A stretch of 14,485 nt of DNA from Methylotetracoccus sp. (GTDB lineage: Bacteria > Pseudomonadota > Gammaproteobacteria > Methylococcales > Methylococcaceae). A program made the translations under genes and the position numbers. The stretch is taken from NCBI GenBank assembly GCA_025458755.1, contig JALORT010000009.1:1-14485 (forward strand), written 5' to 3'. Below the pieces are notes generated by a model. The model was not told the origin of the DNA, searched no databases, and saw only the letters and a program-made list of their open reading frames with translations. Below are positions 14,161 through 14,485 of this stretch, piece after piece (position 1 is the stretch's first letter; the number at the start of each line of letters is the position of its first letter).

Positions 14161-14485
14161 GAACTGGACGCACGCCCCGTTCGATGATGATACCGACGTC
14201 GCTGGCACCGCGGATGGCTCCTTTCTTATTCAGCGTCAGGCGCAGCCACGGGATGGCAAATTCCTCGACCAGCAAGGCGGCAAGTCGTTCGGCAAGCGTT
14301 TCCACAAGATAGAACTCGCTGCTTTCGACAAAATTGATGATGCGCTTCGAAACGGCTTTGTAATCCAACGTATCGGCGATCTGATCGGTGGCGGCCGCCT
14401 TCCTCACGTCGGCCGCCATTTCCGCATCAAGAATGATGGTTTGCTTGATCTCGCGCTCCCAGTCGTAGATCCCGATCAGCGTCTC
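14153..14485 (-). CDS. folB: Dihydroneopterin aldolase, N-terminus cut by the right edge
   Basis: Cytoplasmic enzyme converting 7,8-dihydroneopterin to 6-hydroxymethyl-7,8-dihydropterin and glycolaldehyde, directly before FolK in the folate pathway. 110 residues are in the window. IGIYDWEREIKQTI near the edge carries the conserved substrate-contacting YDWE. YLVETLAERLA, with the pterin-anchoring Glu, and LTLNKKGAIRGASDVGIIIERG, with the catalytic Lys region, follow in family order. By comparison with E. coli FolB about 11 N-terminal residues lie beyond the edge. It overlaps folK by 8 bases and precedes it on the same strand. Confidence 0.96.
   Translation of the reverse strand, partial: ETLIGIYDWEREIKQTIILDAEMAADVRKAAATDQIADTLDYKAVSKRIINFVESSEFYLVETLAERLAALLVEEFAIPWLRLTLNKKGAIRGASDVGIIIERGVRPVHG

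Overview
The window reads as ordinary chromosomal DNA of a GC-rich gammaproteobacterium. The reasons are a 418-residue Rho very close to the enterobacterial form, the trxA-rho order, a YrfG-type nucleotidase divergent from CysQ, and a folM/folK/folB cluster. A Methylococcales- or Chromatiales-like host would fit, but that is inference from gene content and protein style. I saw no insertion sequence, phage gene, CRISPR array, tRNA or rRNA.

Layout, left to right. (1) 1-3624, minus strand: a partner-switching pair, STAS anti-anti-sigma factor then RsbW-type kinase, is followed by an NAD-dependent glutamate dehydrogenase that leaves the window at its left edge. The dehydrogenase lacks the long N-terminal region of the classical ~1600-residue class and appears to start at a TTG just after an in-frame stop. 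(2) 3827-4267, minus: a gamma-glutamylcyclotransferase (AIG2)-like protein. (3) 4723-5346, plus: a membrane protein resembling the PuuD urate hydroxylase membrane domain but without the cytochrome c part, between gene-poor stretches of about 450-490 bases. (4) 5832-7637, minus: trxA then rho, with a C-rich leader in front of rho. (5) 7884-10200, minus: YrfG nucleotidase, then overlapping olsB and olsA homologues, predicted to make ornithine lipids. (6) 10262-11086, plus: CysQ, divergent from yrfG. (7) 11107-12701, minus: a PAP2 phosphatase and an MJ1255/VC2487-type glycosyltransferase sharing a 4-base GTGA overlap. (8) 12887-14485: a PTR1/FolM-like pteridine reductase (plus) facing folK and folB (minus); folB is cut by the right edge.

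Three groups look functionally linked: the pterin/folate genes, the OlsB/OlsA lipid pair, and the glycosyltransferase/phosphatase pair (cell-surface or lipid-linked sugar chemistry). Most of the window is familiar housekeeping. The least ordinary piece is the STAS-RsbW-glutamate dehydrogenase arrangement. No PP2C phosphatase or sigma factor for the switch lies in the window, so a regulatory link to glutamate catabolism is a hypothesis.
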